Shown piece by piece: positions 11,164 through 23,084 of a stretch of DNA of 64,000 nt (position 1 is its first letter; each line of letters starts with the position of its first letter). This stretch comes from Dichomitus squalens LYAD-421 SS1 (Eukaryota > Basidiomycota > Agaricomycetes > Polyporales > Polyporaceae): contig NW_006766885.1 in assembly GCF_000275845.1 (NCBI RefSeq), positions 1,877,569 to 1,941,568 of the forward strand. Direction: 5' to 3'. Position numbers and translations under genes: made by a program. Under the pieces are notes generated by a model, which saw only the letters and a program-made list of their open reading frames with translations, made no database searches and had not been told where the DNA came from.

Positions 11164-11723
11164 TGAAGGGCGCTCCGTGTGCTCGGATTCGGACGGATCT
11201 GCGCAAGACAATCTCTGTAGGCGCCAGAATGCTCTGGGGCGCCGGTCGGACCCCCGCATGCCCCCGCATCATGTCAAGTGCACGCCCTACGTCGTCGCGT
11301 TCGGCGTCGAGCACTCCTGGACAGCCCTCTGCGCTAGTGCTCCTCGGTCAACATCCGGAACTCACTTGCACTGCACTTCCCACCCTTCTACGGTCCTCCC
11401 ACGATGCACATAGACTACTATAGGCCTCCGTCGACGTTCCGGGACGTCGAGGGGTCCCGCTCGGGATGGTCAGGTTGCGGAGATAAAAGATCTGAGAGAT
11501 TGTGATCGCGGTAGCGACACCTGTGATTACCCAATTGGCACTGGTCAGAAGGCCTTCCCCCGCACTACTCCGCATTCAGCTGCCTGCGGGGTACCCCACC
11601 CATGTCTTATACATATCGCACAGTCTCGACCTCCCGCCCGCAACCTTAACCATCCATTCCTATTCGCGCGTCACCACAAATACCCCCGAGAGCACCCCAC
11701 GCACTGCGACCACACCACGAGCA
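11164..11723. promoter_or_regulatory. Upstream region of the carnitine acyltransferase gene
   Basis: The 560 bases between the end of mobile unit A and the acyltransferase ATG hold no supported gene. The last 200 bases are pyrimidine-rich, as is usual for basidiomycete core promoters and 5' leaders. I see no recognisable operator. Confidence 0.35.
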
Positions 11724-14617
11724 ATGTCCTCTGTAACCAACCCGGTGACGAAGTTCGAGGCGAATCCCCCGGAATCACGGACCTTCGCTCGTCAGGAGGA
11801 GCTACCGAAGCTACCCATTCCCCCGCTTGAGGACACCTGCAAGCGATATCTCCGCGCACTCGAAGGCCTGCAAGACCCCAAGGAGCATGAAGAGACAAAG
11901 AGGGCTGTTGAGGAGTTCCTGAAGCATGACGGTCCGCGGGCCCAGGAGCGCCTGAAGCAGTACGCGAGGGACAAGGCGAGGTAGGTGCTTCTCAGCTCTT
12001 AGCCCCGCACTGTCCCCACCTACGCTCATGCTTGTGTCTGCGATGCGCTGTGTCTCATGTGCTTCATAGTTACATCGAGGAGTTCTGGTATGTGCCTCCG
12101 CCATGCCTACGATCTTGAGCGAGAGCTTGATATATAGCCACGCTTCTCGGAGGGCAGGTATGAGTCGTATCTCTCGCATTCAGACCCAGTCGTCCTGGCG
12201 CTTAACCCGTTCTTCGTCCTCGAGTGAGTGCTCCTTGCATTACTCACGGAAACTGAATTCCGAAGGACGATTTGCATCATAGGAACGATCCCACTCCCGA
12301 TCGAGGGCAGCAGCTTCCTCGTGCCGCTTCGCTTATCGTCTCTTCTCTTGGCTTCATTCATGACTTACGCGCGGGAATGTTGGAGCCCGACACGATGCGC
12401 GGGATCCCACTCGACATGGATCAATATACCCGATTGTTCGGAACTGCTCGTATACCCACAGAGGTGCGTGGCTCTCATGCTCTTCAGCACATCGCGGGAT
12501 CTAACTCGACTTGTGCTGGGCGCAGAGAGGCTGCAAGATGGAGGTGCACGGGGAGTCGCGACACATAGTCGTCCTTCGACGCGGACAATTCTGTGAGTCG
12601 CCGCTTCGCGTGGCTTCTATTCATTTCGAGATGACGTAGCTCCAGAACTGACGCTGATTGCCCAGATTGGTTCGATGTGCTTGACGCCGAGAATAGGCCG
12701 GTGCTGACTGAACGCGAGGTCCTCCGCAATCTGCAAGCCATCGTCTCGGATGCGGACCAGATGCCCATCCACGAGGTTCGCGTTTCAATTTTTTTTCAGT
12801 AATTAGAGAGTTGATCTCTTAGCCCAGGTGGCGCGGAATTCTATTGGCGTGCTGTCTACTGAGAACCGCAAGATATGGTCGAGTCTCAGGAAGACTCTCA
12901 TCAGCAGCAAGGGAAATGAGCCGTGCCTGGACGTCGTCGATCATGCGTTGTTCGTCGTGTGCTTGGATGACGCGGCGCCGCAGAACCTTGCAGAGCTGTG
13001 TGACAACTTCCTGTGTGGGACGTACAACCTGAAGAATGGCATACAGATCGGAACATGCACGAACCGGTGGTATGACAAGCTGCAAATAATCATTTGCGCC
13101 GACGGAGCTGCTGGTATCAACTTCGAACATACAGGTGTTGACGGTCATACGGTACTGAGGTACAACATTGCATCTCATTAGTGATCCTATCTCGTTCATC
13201 CTAGTGTTTTACAGGTTCGCCGCCGATATCTTTACTGAAGGCCTTATGCTCCTTGCCCGCTCCATCAACCCATCCGCCCCTACTCTCTTCCACGCCCCGC
13301 TCTCCCCCTACGCCAAGTCCTACAAGCCTCCCCGTGGCCAGTCTGCGCCGAAGACCGCCCCGGGCTACCCTATTGACACTGCTCCAAAGAAGCTCGAGTG
13401 GACGCTAGCCCCAGAGCTGCGCGCAGGTATCCGATTCGCAGAGACGCGGCTGAGCGACCTGATCTGCCAGAACGACTGCCAGGCGCTCGAGTTCAAGACG
13501 TACGGGAAGAACTTCATCACGTCGCACGGCTTCTCCCCGGACGCTTTCGTCCAGATGGCGTTCCAGGCGGCGTACTTTGGGCTGTACGGGCGCATCGAGT
13601 GCACGTACGAGCCGGCGATGACGAAGGCGTTCTTGCATGGACGCACGGAGGCGATCAGGACGGTGCAGCCGCATACGGTCGAATTCTTGAAGACGTTCTT
13701 CAGCGAGGCGGCGTCGAACTCGCAGAAGGTGGCGCTGCTTAGGAAGGCGTGTGAGGGACATGTGAATTTGACGAAAGAGTGCAGTAAGGGCCTTGGGCAG
13801 GACCGGTGTGTACTTACGCCTCGCTCGCAACGCGTCGCATCACTGATCGTGGTAAATACTCAGGCACCTGTATGCACTGTACTGCCTCCTGCAGCGGGAA
13901 CGCGAGGCGGCCGTAGCGTCTGAGATGGATGAGGATGGACGTCCGACGTCGCCGACGAGCGTCACCTCCAGCACGAGCAACTCGCGCGATAAGCCGTCGT
14001 TGCCTGCGATCTTCACGGATAACGGGTGGCAGATTCTCAACAGGTCTATCCTTTCGACCTCAAATTGTGGAAACCCTGCGCTGAGGTTATTCGGTTTCGG
14101 ACCTGTTGCCGCCGAAGGCTACGGTATAGGCTACATCATCAAGGACGAAGGTATCTCAGTGTGAGTTCCCATCAGTTCAGTGCTGTTCCCAGACGCCCCT
14201 AATGTCTATTGGTGAAAATAGGTGCGCATCGTCGAAACACCTCCAGACCCGCCGATTCCTCGACACCCTCCAAGGATTTCTCCTCGACATTCAGCGTATC
14301 CTTGTCCAGCTCCACCTCTCAGCCAACCAGCGTCCAGAGCCGTTCGTTGACCACCAAGGGGTCCTGCGTGACTCGAAGACTGGCCGGCCGATCAACGGAC
14401 ATCGTCCCAATGGTTCCGTTGAATTGAGCAATTACGACGACGACGACGAAATGATGAGTACGTACCTTCATTGGGTGTTAGTGACTGTTGTGTAGGCTGA
14501 TGTGCAGCAGCGGGCTACTCCTTCTTTGACAGCGGCGATATCGAGTTGCTTGGGAGGAAGAAGGATAGGCGGACATTCTACAAGACCGGCAAGATCATCC
14601 CTATGGCGGAGTATTGA
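11724..14617 (+). CDS. Carnitine O-acyltransferase (carnitine acetyltransferase-like)
   Basis: Eleven exons (11724-11980, 12070-12087, 12158-12223, 12283-12463, 12526-12592, 12666-12775, 12828-13159, 13215-13805, 13864-14160, 14222-14457, 14508-14617) close in phase to 754 residues; the last acceptor could be three bases later. The choline/carnitine acyltransferase fold is clear: LPKLPIPPLEDTCKRYL at the N-terminus, ARIPTERGCKM, and the catalytic histidine at about residue 333 in NFEHTGVDG, with GFGPVAAEGYGIGY near the C-terminus. The enzyme exchanges acyl groups between CoA and carnitine, in fungi mainly to shuttle acetyl units. There is no evident mitochondrial presequence and the end (AEY) is not a peroxisomal signal, so a cytosolic Yat1/Yat2-like role is inferred. 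A Ser/Thr-rich insert and an acidic DDDDE run are disordered. Exon 2 is only 18 nt. Confidence 0.93.
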
Positions 14618-15036
14618 TTTACCGCCTTATCACTGCAGCGTACTCACATGCGCATAGCGCGACTGTACTGAATATCAAACGACCGAGCCATATGCATGCA
14701 TGTACTTGTATATTTATACGTAACTGTAGCGATCTGTGTTCTTGGCTGTGTACAACCATACTCGGATTTGCGTCATGAACGGGTTCCTATGTCCCTTTCA
14801 TCCCCTTCATAGTGATTTGTATCCGTCTATCTACGTGACGGCTGAACTCGTTAACGCATGTAAATACTTCGCGTGCACACCTCAGCCTGGAGTACCTGAG
14901 TGTTTCGGCCGAGTCAGGTGAGCAGGTATGGAGTAGGAAGCGCTTCTGCATTTGACCTGAGAACGTAGTGACTCGGATGTAACTGCTAGCAACTCAGTCT
15001 GTATCGTATGGCCCCGCTTGCATCCCCCAGCCGAAG
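14618..15036. other. Convergent 3' intergenic stretch
   Basis: The 419 bases between the stops of the acyltransferase (plus) and the DJ-1/PfpI gene (minus) are AT-richer than the flanks and hold no gene; they are the shared 3' region. Confidence 0.5.
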
Positions 15037-15791
15037 TCAGGCAGAGGCCACACCGAACACGTATGCAAAGGTGTCCCAGTTCGGATCATGTCTCCACTCG
15101 TACTCCATGATGTTCGCCACGGTACGCGCCCTCTCCTCGCCATATAACTTCGAGATCCATCCCAGGGTGACATCGATCCCCGCGCTAACGCCTCCGGACG
15201 TCCAACAATTTCCATCCACGACGTACCGCGCCGTAGGTACCCATTTTACGTTTGGGCTTAAGGAAGTTAACATCGTCCAATACGACTTGTTCGTCGTAGC
15301 GCGCTTCCCGTCGAGTACGCCCGCAGCCGCAGCGACCGCAGCTCCATTGCAGACCGTGATCAGGTACCTGAGCTTCGGGTACACCTTCTTGATGAACTCG
15401 ACGGTGGGCGCGACTGTGGGCGCGGCTGCCCCAGCGCCTCCAGGGACGAGCAGCACTTCCAAGTCGTCTGGCACGGTCTCGTGCGTGTGCGTCGGGACGA
15501 TGTTCACGCCGAAGTGCGAGCCCGCCTTGTTCAACTGTGGGTCATTGAGCCCGGTGTAGACAGGATCCAGCGTAGCCGCGATCACGTAGAGGTCGAGCTT
15601 GAAGTCGTTGGATAGCGTATAGAGCGCCTCGATGGGCCCGAAAGCGTCGAGGGGCTCGAAGCCTGGGAAGACGACGATGCCGGCTTTGGAAGGAAGAGCC
15701 TCAGAGGAGGTAACTGCCATGAGTTCAGGTCAGCTCGAGGGTCAATAGTGTCGTGCCGAGGTCGCTTACTGGCGTTCTGCTGAGCACTCAT
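15037..15791 (-). CDS. DJ-1/PfpI family protein (isonitrile hydratase-like)
   Basis: Two exons on the minus strand (15791-15770 and 15713-15037) give 232 residues starting MSAQQNAITSSEAL; the 56-nt intron has GTAAGC, a CTGAC branch site and GGCAG. An unspliced start at 15720 (MAVTSS) would give 227 residues with the same domain. The fold markers are a PGFEPLDAFGPIEAL acid-loop and the nucleophile elbow TVCNGA, with Cys at about residue 129 in the spliced form. The closest named relatives by pattern are bacterial isocyanide hydratase and the AraC-associated DJ-1/PfpI domains; many fungal paralogues have no known substrate. Cytosolic, no signal peptide. Confidence 0.9.
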
Positions 15792-16774
15792 TGTAAGTGC
15801 TGGGGTCCTGAAATGAGCTTGAACGGTGTGGGATGACAAGTGCAGTGGCTGCTCTCTGTTGCTGCTGGACGTGTCCTATCTCACTTATACCCCCGCTTCG
15901 GCGCCTCCGCTCGTGGCAAGCGGCCTCGATACCTAGTGCGCCAAAGGGCCTCGTAGGCCCCCGTAAGCAAGTACCCTACACGTCCGTCCAAAGGCCGCGA
16001 GACTCCTCGGCAGGAGAGCCAAGCTCTCACTCGACAGTGATGGCAACGCGTCGACTTACTTATCCGCAGCGGAACGCCTACGGCGTTTCACCAGAAGTGC
16101 AAATTGAGGCGCTCTCCACCGGTTCTTCTGATTCCGTTTACGTTGTGTCTGTATAGCGCTCCTCGATCAAGACGTGAGATAACGGTATAAATCAGAGAGG
16201 GAACTGTTGAAATACATGGGTGTTGGTGGAGGAGATGAAGGATTTCACGACATCAAAACCTTCGGCTGATTCTGTGTATTGTCCGATTATCCTCAAAGTT
16301 CAGGGCATGTCCAAGCAATACTGTAAGAGCTTTCAGCTAGTATTCCGAGAATGTGGAAAAGCGGTTGGACGTACAGAGCAGGACGCCCTCCCAAGCGTGC
16401 TTAGCTTGCTTCAGCTAAATAATCTAGCTCGATCCAGCCCGTCAGCGCGGCTTACTAGCTGGTTTGGCGACAACAACAAGACCACGCGAACGCCACGAGT
16501 TGGCACGGAGTCACTTCACGTGACTAGGCATTGCTCTTGATCTCACTCATTCTATCCGCCCCTCGGCTTGTCTACATTAACTGCATCTGTGTTTTGGAAA
16601 CAAAACGAATGCGCTGTTTCGAGACAGTTGCGTGCGACTCACTCTCCTGATCCGAGGTCCGCAACAACACCGGCCACCTCTGGTCCCTGTGAGCATGCAT
16701 CTCCAGGTGTAGAGTGCGTTCATTCAAGTTCACATGTACTCCTTCATCCTCCAGCTTTGACATAGAACCTTGTG
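15792..16774. other. Divergent intergenic region between DJ-1/PfpI and MIOS
   Basis: This is the shared upstream region of two divergent genes. A 106-codon ORF at 16220-16540 has no recognisable feature. I see no regulatory site that can be named. Confidence 0.45.
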
Positions 16775-19700
16775 ATGGTTGCCCAATCAGACAAGCGCCT
16801 TATCTGGCATCCTCGCGGCCAGAACAAGTTCATAGTGGGCGGGAGCACTCAAATCACGTTGTACGAATGGATCCCCCAGTCCACGGAGATCAAACAGGTT
16901 GCGTCGCAGTCAGAGTTGAACCAGATGAAGGTGAGCCTACCAACGATCATGCTCTTGAATAGGTCACACAAATTGCACTGCTCCATGCCTCCATCCTCGA
17001 ATGGCCCTAGTGCTTTGCATGGTCTCCAGATCCTATCCTCGACGATCTTGTCGCGGTCGGATTCAGCAACGGGCGTGTAGAACTTGTGCGCTTTGAAGCA
17101 TCGAAACATGCCCGCAACAGTGCTGCCGTATCTTTGCCTCCCGCTCGGAATACTCGTGCTTGCAATACTCTCGGCTTCTCTCCCGCTAATCCCAACTCTC
17201 TTGCCGTCGGTCTCGATAAGGTCCGTAATGATCCTAGCCTTGTGATATGGGATATCCATTCTGCGCTGCCGGCCCTCTCTCTTTTCGACACCGGCTCTCA
17301 TGGAGATATTGACGGAGATGACTCCACCATCCTTTCGCGCGGTGATGATCATACTCGTACGAGCTCTGACCCTCGACCAGTCCAACACTACGCGTCTGCG
17401 GAGGTTGTCTCAACCCTTTCCTGGCTTCCCCAGAACCCCCAGTTGCTACTTGCTGGTATATCTCACCGGTGGCTTCAGCTTTTTGACACACGCACGACCG
17501 CATCTCCAGCTAAGGCCGCCAGCAAAGTGCACGGCATTGCGACGGATCCATTCGACGCCCATCGCGTCGCGTGTTACAGCGAAGGAATTGTCTCCATCTG
17601 GGATATCCGACGTTTCACGCAGCCTATCTTGACATTCACGTCCAAGGATGCCTCTGCAGACGGCGCGGATGGAGTGGTCGCAGCTCACTCCAGCTCGCGC
17701 GGGAAGGGAGCGCCTTCCTCGTCTTCCGCCGTGGTACCTTTGGCACACGTCGAGTTCTCCTCGACACGTAGGGGTACTTTGGCTACACTGGAGCGCGAAG
17801 CCAGCCATGTCCGATTTTGGGACATCCATCAAGCGCAGTACTTCGAGCTTAGCGTCGAAAGCAATCGGTCGCGCGATTCGTCGCAGTCTGGCGGAAAGGC
17901 GACCAGGACTTCTTGGGTAAAGCCTTGGGCGGGCGGAGGTTCCACTGCCACTCGGCCTTCGTCACCGCCGGTCCCGGTGCCCGGAGAATTCTCCCAATAC
18001 CACCTCGTTCTTGCGGATACGCGCAGAAGTGAGCGCCCTCTCCTAGTATATGCGATGATTTCACTGATCATTCTTCAGCGAAGACATTCTCTCACCCATT
18101 CACCTCGTTCGCTCTTGTCCCGAGCCCGAAGCCACACCCTCTAACGTCCAACGTCATGCTCGTAAATAGAGATGGAGATCTCGAGCTTTACGCTGTACAT
18201 GATACCCCCATTCATCCTCCATGGAGTTCGCGAGGCGACCTCGCGCTTGGCATTGGCTGCTCGTACACAGTCATCCCCGGCATCACGGATCCCACACCTC
18301 CTCGTGAGCCCTGGGAACTGCTTGCCGCTCGCCCTTCTCGTCCCGGATCCCGCGCGTACTCACTCGAGCGAGCGGCGGACTCGACGTTTCACATGGGGGC
18401 GGTGGGTGACTCCCCAGCGATGTTCGGAAGGGGCGACGAGGATGGCTTTCCAGCGCTGACTCCAAATGCAGCGAGTGTGTCAAGGGGACATTCTCCTGGA
18501 AAGCAACGCTTCCGCCATCTAACTGCAGAGAGCGCATTGGCTGTGCAGGAGCTCCCCTTCGAGCACACCGCTGTTGTCCGAGGGCAGCCGCCTAAGCGCT
18601 CTCGCCGGGGAGGGGACCACGATGTGGAACGTGGGCGCAGTGTGCCTCCGACTACACCCAAGACTGTTACGTTGGCGTTGGACGATGGTGAGGGAAAGGG
18701 AAGGATTGCGAAGAAATCTCATGCTGTGAAGGCCCTGCAGCATGTTGTAGAATCCGACATCTCCATGTTGATGCGTAAACGAGCAGCCTTCGCATATGGC
18801 CTGATAGACGTGAGGAGCTCTCCGCTACATGTTTGAGCCCTACGACTGACACACTTATCCCGGTTACAGCCTGTGTACAACTCGTCCATTGCCAACACGA
18901 CGAATCCGCACAACCCAAGCCTATCTGAGCTATGGTCATGGATCCAACGTGAGTCCCCTAACCACCTGACTGCCTGCCCATATCTGACGTCCCCCAGACT
19001 CGCAGCGTCTCGTGTTCTCCCCGTCACCTATCATCGAGGGGTACAACTTTGCCTACCAAGGTCTTATTGGAATATGGGAGGGCTTCCGCCCCATCCGACC
19101 CTCTCCTCCGTCCGGCCAACCCACACCTCGTATGCCCGCCCGCAGCGCTCTCTTCGACGGGCCTAGCGCTTCGCCGCTTCTCATCCCTTCCAGTTTAGAG
19201 TTACCACCCCGTCCCAGCTCGAAACACACAAGTCGGAGGCGGAATCAGGTATCGACCTCTTCTCTACCCGAGGACTTCTTGAATGCGATCGACGAGCTGA
19301 ACATGAGGAGTGGGAGCTCGGAGACATGGAAACCTTCGGTCTCGACCGCGCGGCTGTCGCAGAGACGATTTGCGTTGCAGCTGTGCGGATGGAGCCTGGC
19401 GCAGGACGACCTGGCACGGGCGATCCAGAAGTAAGTCAAGCTCGTTCGCGAGATCTGAATATATAGTGATGGCTATCGCTACAAGGTGGGAGAAGGAAGG
19501 GAAATACTCGCAAGCTGCATGCTGGCTAGTGTTCACCGAACAGAATAAGCCGGCCATCGAGACGTTGATGCGGAGCAAAGGTAGGCGTTCATGGCAGCCG
19601 ACTAGACCATTCGTACTTACCATGATCCTTAGACGAATCCCTCCACATGATGTCGGGCATGCTTGCTGCTTTGACCGCGAGCCCGTCCCGCAACGCGGAG

Positions 19701-20655
19701 CTAGTGCAGCATTGCGAGCGCCTCATTGTGCGGCTACAGGATCCATATCTCCGCGCCCTTCTGACTCATCTCACTGTACGCGACTGGAGCGAAGTCCTAG
19801 AAGAGGATTCACTGCCTCTTCGCGAACGTCTCGCCATCGCTTTCCAGTTCTTGGATGACAAGGAGGTGTCATCATTCTTGCGCCGTACCGCAGATCGTGC
19901 CATCCACGACGGCGACATTCACGGAGTCTTCATAACCGGATTGACCGTCGCCGGAATAGAGCTACTGCAAGCTTACATCGACAGTTCTGGGGACGTACAG
20001 ACTGCGGCCCTCGTTGCGGCCCTGTCACCTACACTTGCGCGGGAGTCTCGAGCCACACGATGGATGAACGCCTACAGAGACATGCTCGACGGCTGGCGAT
20101 TGTTCCACCATCGTTGTCACCTCGACATTGAGCGAGGAAAGATCTTGAAGGAGGCGGTCGAATACGGGGAAATCCAGTCGTTCGACTGGGCTCCGAAACA
20201 GGTATTGCTTCGTTGTAACTATTGCAACAAACCGATTGAGGCGCCATTCTCTTCCGAAGCGAATCCCAGAGTGAGTCTGGCCTATATATGCTCCCTGTCT
20301 CGTAAGTATTGACCGGTGTTCCTAGGCGACTCTGTGTCCGAACTGCAGTAGACCATTACCGCGTTGCTCTATTTGTCTTATGACACTGAATCTAGCCCCG
20401 GATACTGGCCGCGGAAGCACTCTATCCGCCATCCCGTCTGGTACGTGTCTGTTTGTTCCAGGGCATATGGACCGCTATGCTGACGATGTTGCAGATACTC
20501 TACAAGAGGCGCTTGTATTCTGTCAGACGTGTCGACATGGCGGTCATGCGTCACATATCCTGGAATGGTTTTACGGTGAAGGCGGGGCGGCTTCTCGTGC
20601 TCACGGCACTTGCCCTATCGCGGGTTGCGAATGCCATTGCGGCAACGAGCTGTGA
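16775..20655 (+). CDS. MIOS/Sea4: WD40 and zinc-ribbon subunit of GATOR2 (SEA) complex
   Basis: Nine exons (16775-16930, 17011-18028, 18079-18809, 18870-18948, 18998-19430, 19486-19580, 19633-20270, 20326-20440, 20495-20655) close to 1141 residues, near yeast Sea4 in length. The N-terminus KRLIWHP-x-QNKFIVGG-x-xQITLYEW and the next exon CFAWSPDPILDDLVAVGFSNGRV are the MIOS signature; this defines the first intron, which spans an in-frame TAG. A WD40 propeller, an alpha-solenoid and a C-terminal Cys/His module follow (CNYCNKPIE, LCPNCSRPLPRCSIC, FCQTCRHGGHASHILEWF, CPIAGCECHC). The protein is a scaffold of GATOR2, which relays amino-acid sufficiency to TORC1 at the vacuole. The insert around residues 390-620 is long and disordered. 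The penultimate intron (54 nt) also reads through in frame. Confidence 0.93.
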
Positions 20656-21068
20656 TACCTCCGCGAAGTGCCTTCATGGTAGTATGTAGGGATCGGCACC
20701 TTGACCCCTCACATCGTCAGTCGACAGGCGGATCCTGCCTACGACAATCTCATGACGATACACTGCCACTACGGAGATTGATACGACGGTACTCTAGGTG
20801 ATGACACATGTTTAAGTATCATTCATTGGCCCTGTTGAACCCTGCACCAGGGTCCTTTTGCAATCAGCATGGTATTGCCAGTGCCCGAGTCCCGAGTAAC
20901 ATAGTTTCGAGCAAATCGTAGTATGAGGTATAATTATTCGATTTGTCGGCGGTCATGATTGCTTCAAATGACTATTTCCAATTGGCGGCGATAATCTTTT
21001 GAAGAATAGCATAGCGCGAACTTCAGCCTGTAGAAGCGACTAGTTGCTTGCTAGTGCAACTGATTAAG
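20656..21068. other. Convergent 3' intergenic stretch
   Basis: These 413 bases between the ends of MIOS and the minus-strand HET gene hold no gene or repeat that I can see. Confidence 0.5.
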
Positions 21069-23084
21069 CTATACATTTATAAACGACGACGGGTCGACGA
21101 CGACAAAAGGCGGAGACCAACGTTTGCTACTCGCTGTTGCAAGGGGGGTAATCTCTGCAGACGGTGACTCGCTGTGAAACATCTCCACGCCCAGCGCGTA
21201 TGTCCTGCACGAGTGAGATGCCCTCTCAGACGATACAACACTGAGATTGAGCTGGACGGTCAACCCTTGACCGGTACCGAAGTAGACGTGAAACTGCTTA
21301 GACGCAAACTTCGAAGCAAAGTGCCAGGACGATACGTGGTCTGCATCGCGCCGGGTGTGCCTGACCGCGAGGGGGCGTTGCCAGTCAGTCTGGACCGACG
21401 CCTTGGGTTCCTGTGGATTAGCAGGCGCCAGATGGGCAGTCACCACCGCCCTCAGCCAACGGTTCTTAACACCTTCCTCGCAGCCGCAGACACCGAGTTC
21501 GATATGGATGCAACGACCACTCTTCCTAAGTTCGTACCCGCGCCTCCTGGGATAGTCCAAGTCAATTGCCTGATCATACCAGATGGGCGATACCACATAA
21601 CCATCCTTCTCCAGCAGCGACTGACACCACCCGGTCAGTTGGATGTCGAAGGCGCCATCGCATCGCGTTAGCGCAGTTTGGACCTCGCCGTAAGCAGGGA
21701 GGGCTCGCGCGCGCGCTTGAGAGGGTCGATGAGGGACATATATTTCTTGCACCCGGATGCTGTCGCGATGGGCGGCCAAGAAATCCTGCGTCAGGCGCGT
21801 CGTGCGGAAGTACAACTCGCCGAGCGAAAATTGGCCGTTCGCGCTTAGGTCTCTGCCATGGATGTCGTTGTCGCTGATTGTCATTGTTGGCGCTAGGAAG
21901 GCACCGACAATGAACTCGTTGGATGTGTGGTCTTGGTTCCGCAGAATCAGGGCTAGAGAGCGTCCTGTGCTGTCCTGACAAGCTAGAATAGCTAGGTGGA
22001 CAGGAACGTCTGAGTGCACGGAATTAGTCGTGAGGACCGGCACCGTCATGCGTATGCCGTGAGAGGTGGCCGTATAGTCGGAGAGTGGAAGAATAGTGCA
22101 GAGTTGTTGGACGAAGGTATGTCGGGGAAGCACTAAGGTTTGTGCAGAAGAGACGAAGTCTCTAGGGGAGAGCGCGAAGAGGTTCCGCATATACAAGCTC
22201 TCCTCAGCCATCTTTTCCCGTTCTTCCCAGAAATAGGCCCCGTCGGCTGAGGGGACGTTCACGAGCTCGACCTCATCTTGCAAGGAAAGGCCCCAAACGA
22301 ATAGGCTCTGATCAGAGGTCTGCTTCAGTACCTCTTCTTGCAAGCGGATGAAGGCGAAGCGTCCCTCGCCATAGATCGTCGGCAAATGAATTCCGAGGAT
22401 ACCCATCAGCGAGTACGCCTCATCTTCTTCTCTAGTAGTCTGCCGCCGAGATGCCCAGGAGATGCGTCTCGCAACGCTGACTGAATCCAAGGATGCTTCG
22501 TGGGTCAAGATCGTATGTTCGATGCCCGTCACATCCTCGATCACTGTCGCAAGCATCGCCTTGGTTCCGAGGACGCGCCAACCCTTGGAAAGGAAGACCA
22601 GGACGCGGGGGGCAAGTAGCTCCTGGAGGGTCCACCCTCGCGAGAACCAACGACTGTGGCGAAATTGTGAGTTCGGCGCCCGGGGCTCGTCCTCGTCGTC
22701 CACATCATAGAGGTAGGCGTAGCACACCCCTGCGTGCTGGTACCATTTAAACATCGAGTTTATCGCCTTTGAGAGCTCTGAGCTACTAGTCTTGTCGATG
22801 CAGGATGAATCTACCCAGACACTATCGAATCCGTGCTCGCGGGCGATAGCGCAGCAGCGCCTGATCTTCTCGGACACCCCGCGAGGGATAGAATGCCTCT
22901 TTCGATTTGTGGTCCATAGCTTGAGACGATTTGACTGTTTCATGATTTTTTGGACGTCCTGGTAGGATTGCTCTGGGGGACCTTCACCCTCCTTCATCCA
23001 GACATGGGAGAGAATGGCGTAAGAAACATGGCGTGGCTCGTTGACCCATCGAAACTCCGCTGTTGAGGTGTCTAGGAGACGCAT
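21069..23084 (-). CDS. HET-domain protein 1 (heterokaryon-incompatibility type), single exon
   Basis: 671 residues without introns. The HET domain occupies about residues 1-160: MRLLDTSTAEFRWV, YAILSHVW, VWVDSSCIDK, SSELSKAINSMFKWY, CYAYLYDV and RGWTLQELLAP. After it come the SWASRRQTTREEDEAYSLMGILGI and YGEGRFAFIRLQEE motifs that accompany this subfamily, then a 400-residue C-terminal region shared in outline with the other two HET genes here (QEIYVPHRPSQ, WCQSLL, LTVQLNLSV). HET domains trigger cell death on non-self recognition in ascomycetes; in basidiomycetes the role is mostly unproved. Unlike HET genes 2 and 3 it has no basic C-terminal tail. The frame is intact. Confidence 0.92.
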   Translation of the reverse strand: MRLLDTSTAEFRWVNEPRHVSYAILSHVWMKEGEGPPEQSYQDVQKIMKQSNRLKLWTTNRKRHSIPRGVSEKIRRCCAIAREHGFDSVWVDSSCIDKTSSSELSKAINSMFKWYQHAGVCYAYLYDVDDEDEPRAPNSQFRHSRWFSRGWTLQELLAPRVLVFLSKGWRVLGTKAMLATVIEDVTGIEHTILTHEASLDSVSVARRISWASRRQTTREEDEAYSLMGILGIHLPTIYGEGRFAFIRLQEEVLKQTSDQSLFVWGLSLQDEVELVNVPSADGAYFWEEREKMAEESLYMRNLFALSPRDFVSSAQTLVLPRHTFVQQLCTILPLSDYTATSHGIRMTVPVLTTNSVHSDVPVHLAILACQDSTGRSLALILRNQDHTSNEFIVGAFLAPTMTISDNDIHGRDLSANGQFSLGELYFRTTRLTQDFLAAHRDSIRVQEIYVPHRPSQARARALPAYGEVQTALTRCDGAFDIQLTGWCQSLLEKDGYVVSPIWYDQAIDLDYPRRRGYELRKSGRCIHIELGVCGCEEGVKNRWLRAVVTAHLAPANPQEPKASVQTDWQRPLAVRHTRRDADHVSSWHFASKFASKQFHVYFGTGQGLTVQLNLSVVSSERASHSCRTYALGVEMFHSESPSAEITPLATASSKRWSPPFVVVDPSSFINV

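Noticed and set aside
16931..17010. In-frame TAG in the MIOS gene as a nonsense mutation
   Set aside because: The TAG is the last part of an intron (GTGAGC...CCCTAG); splicing there restores the conserved QMK-CFAWSPDP junction.
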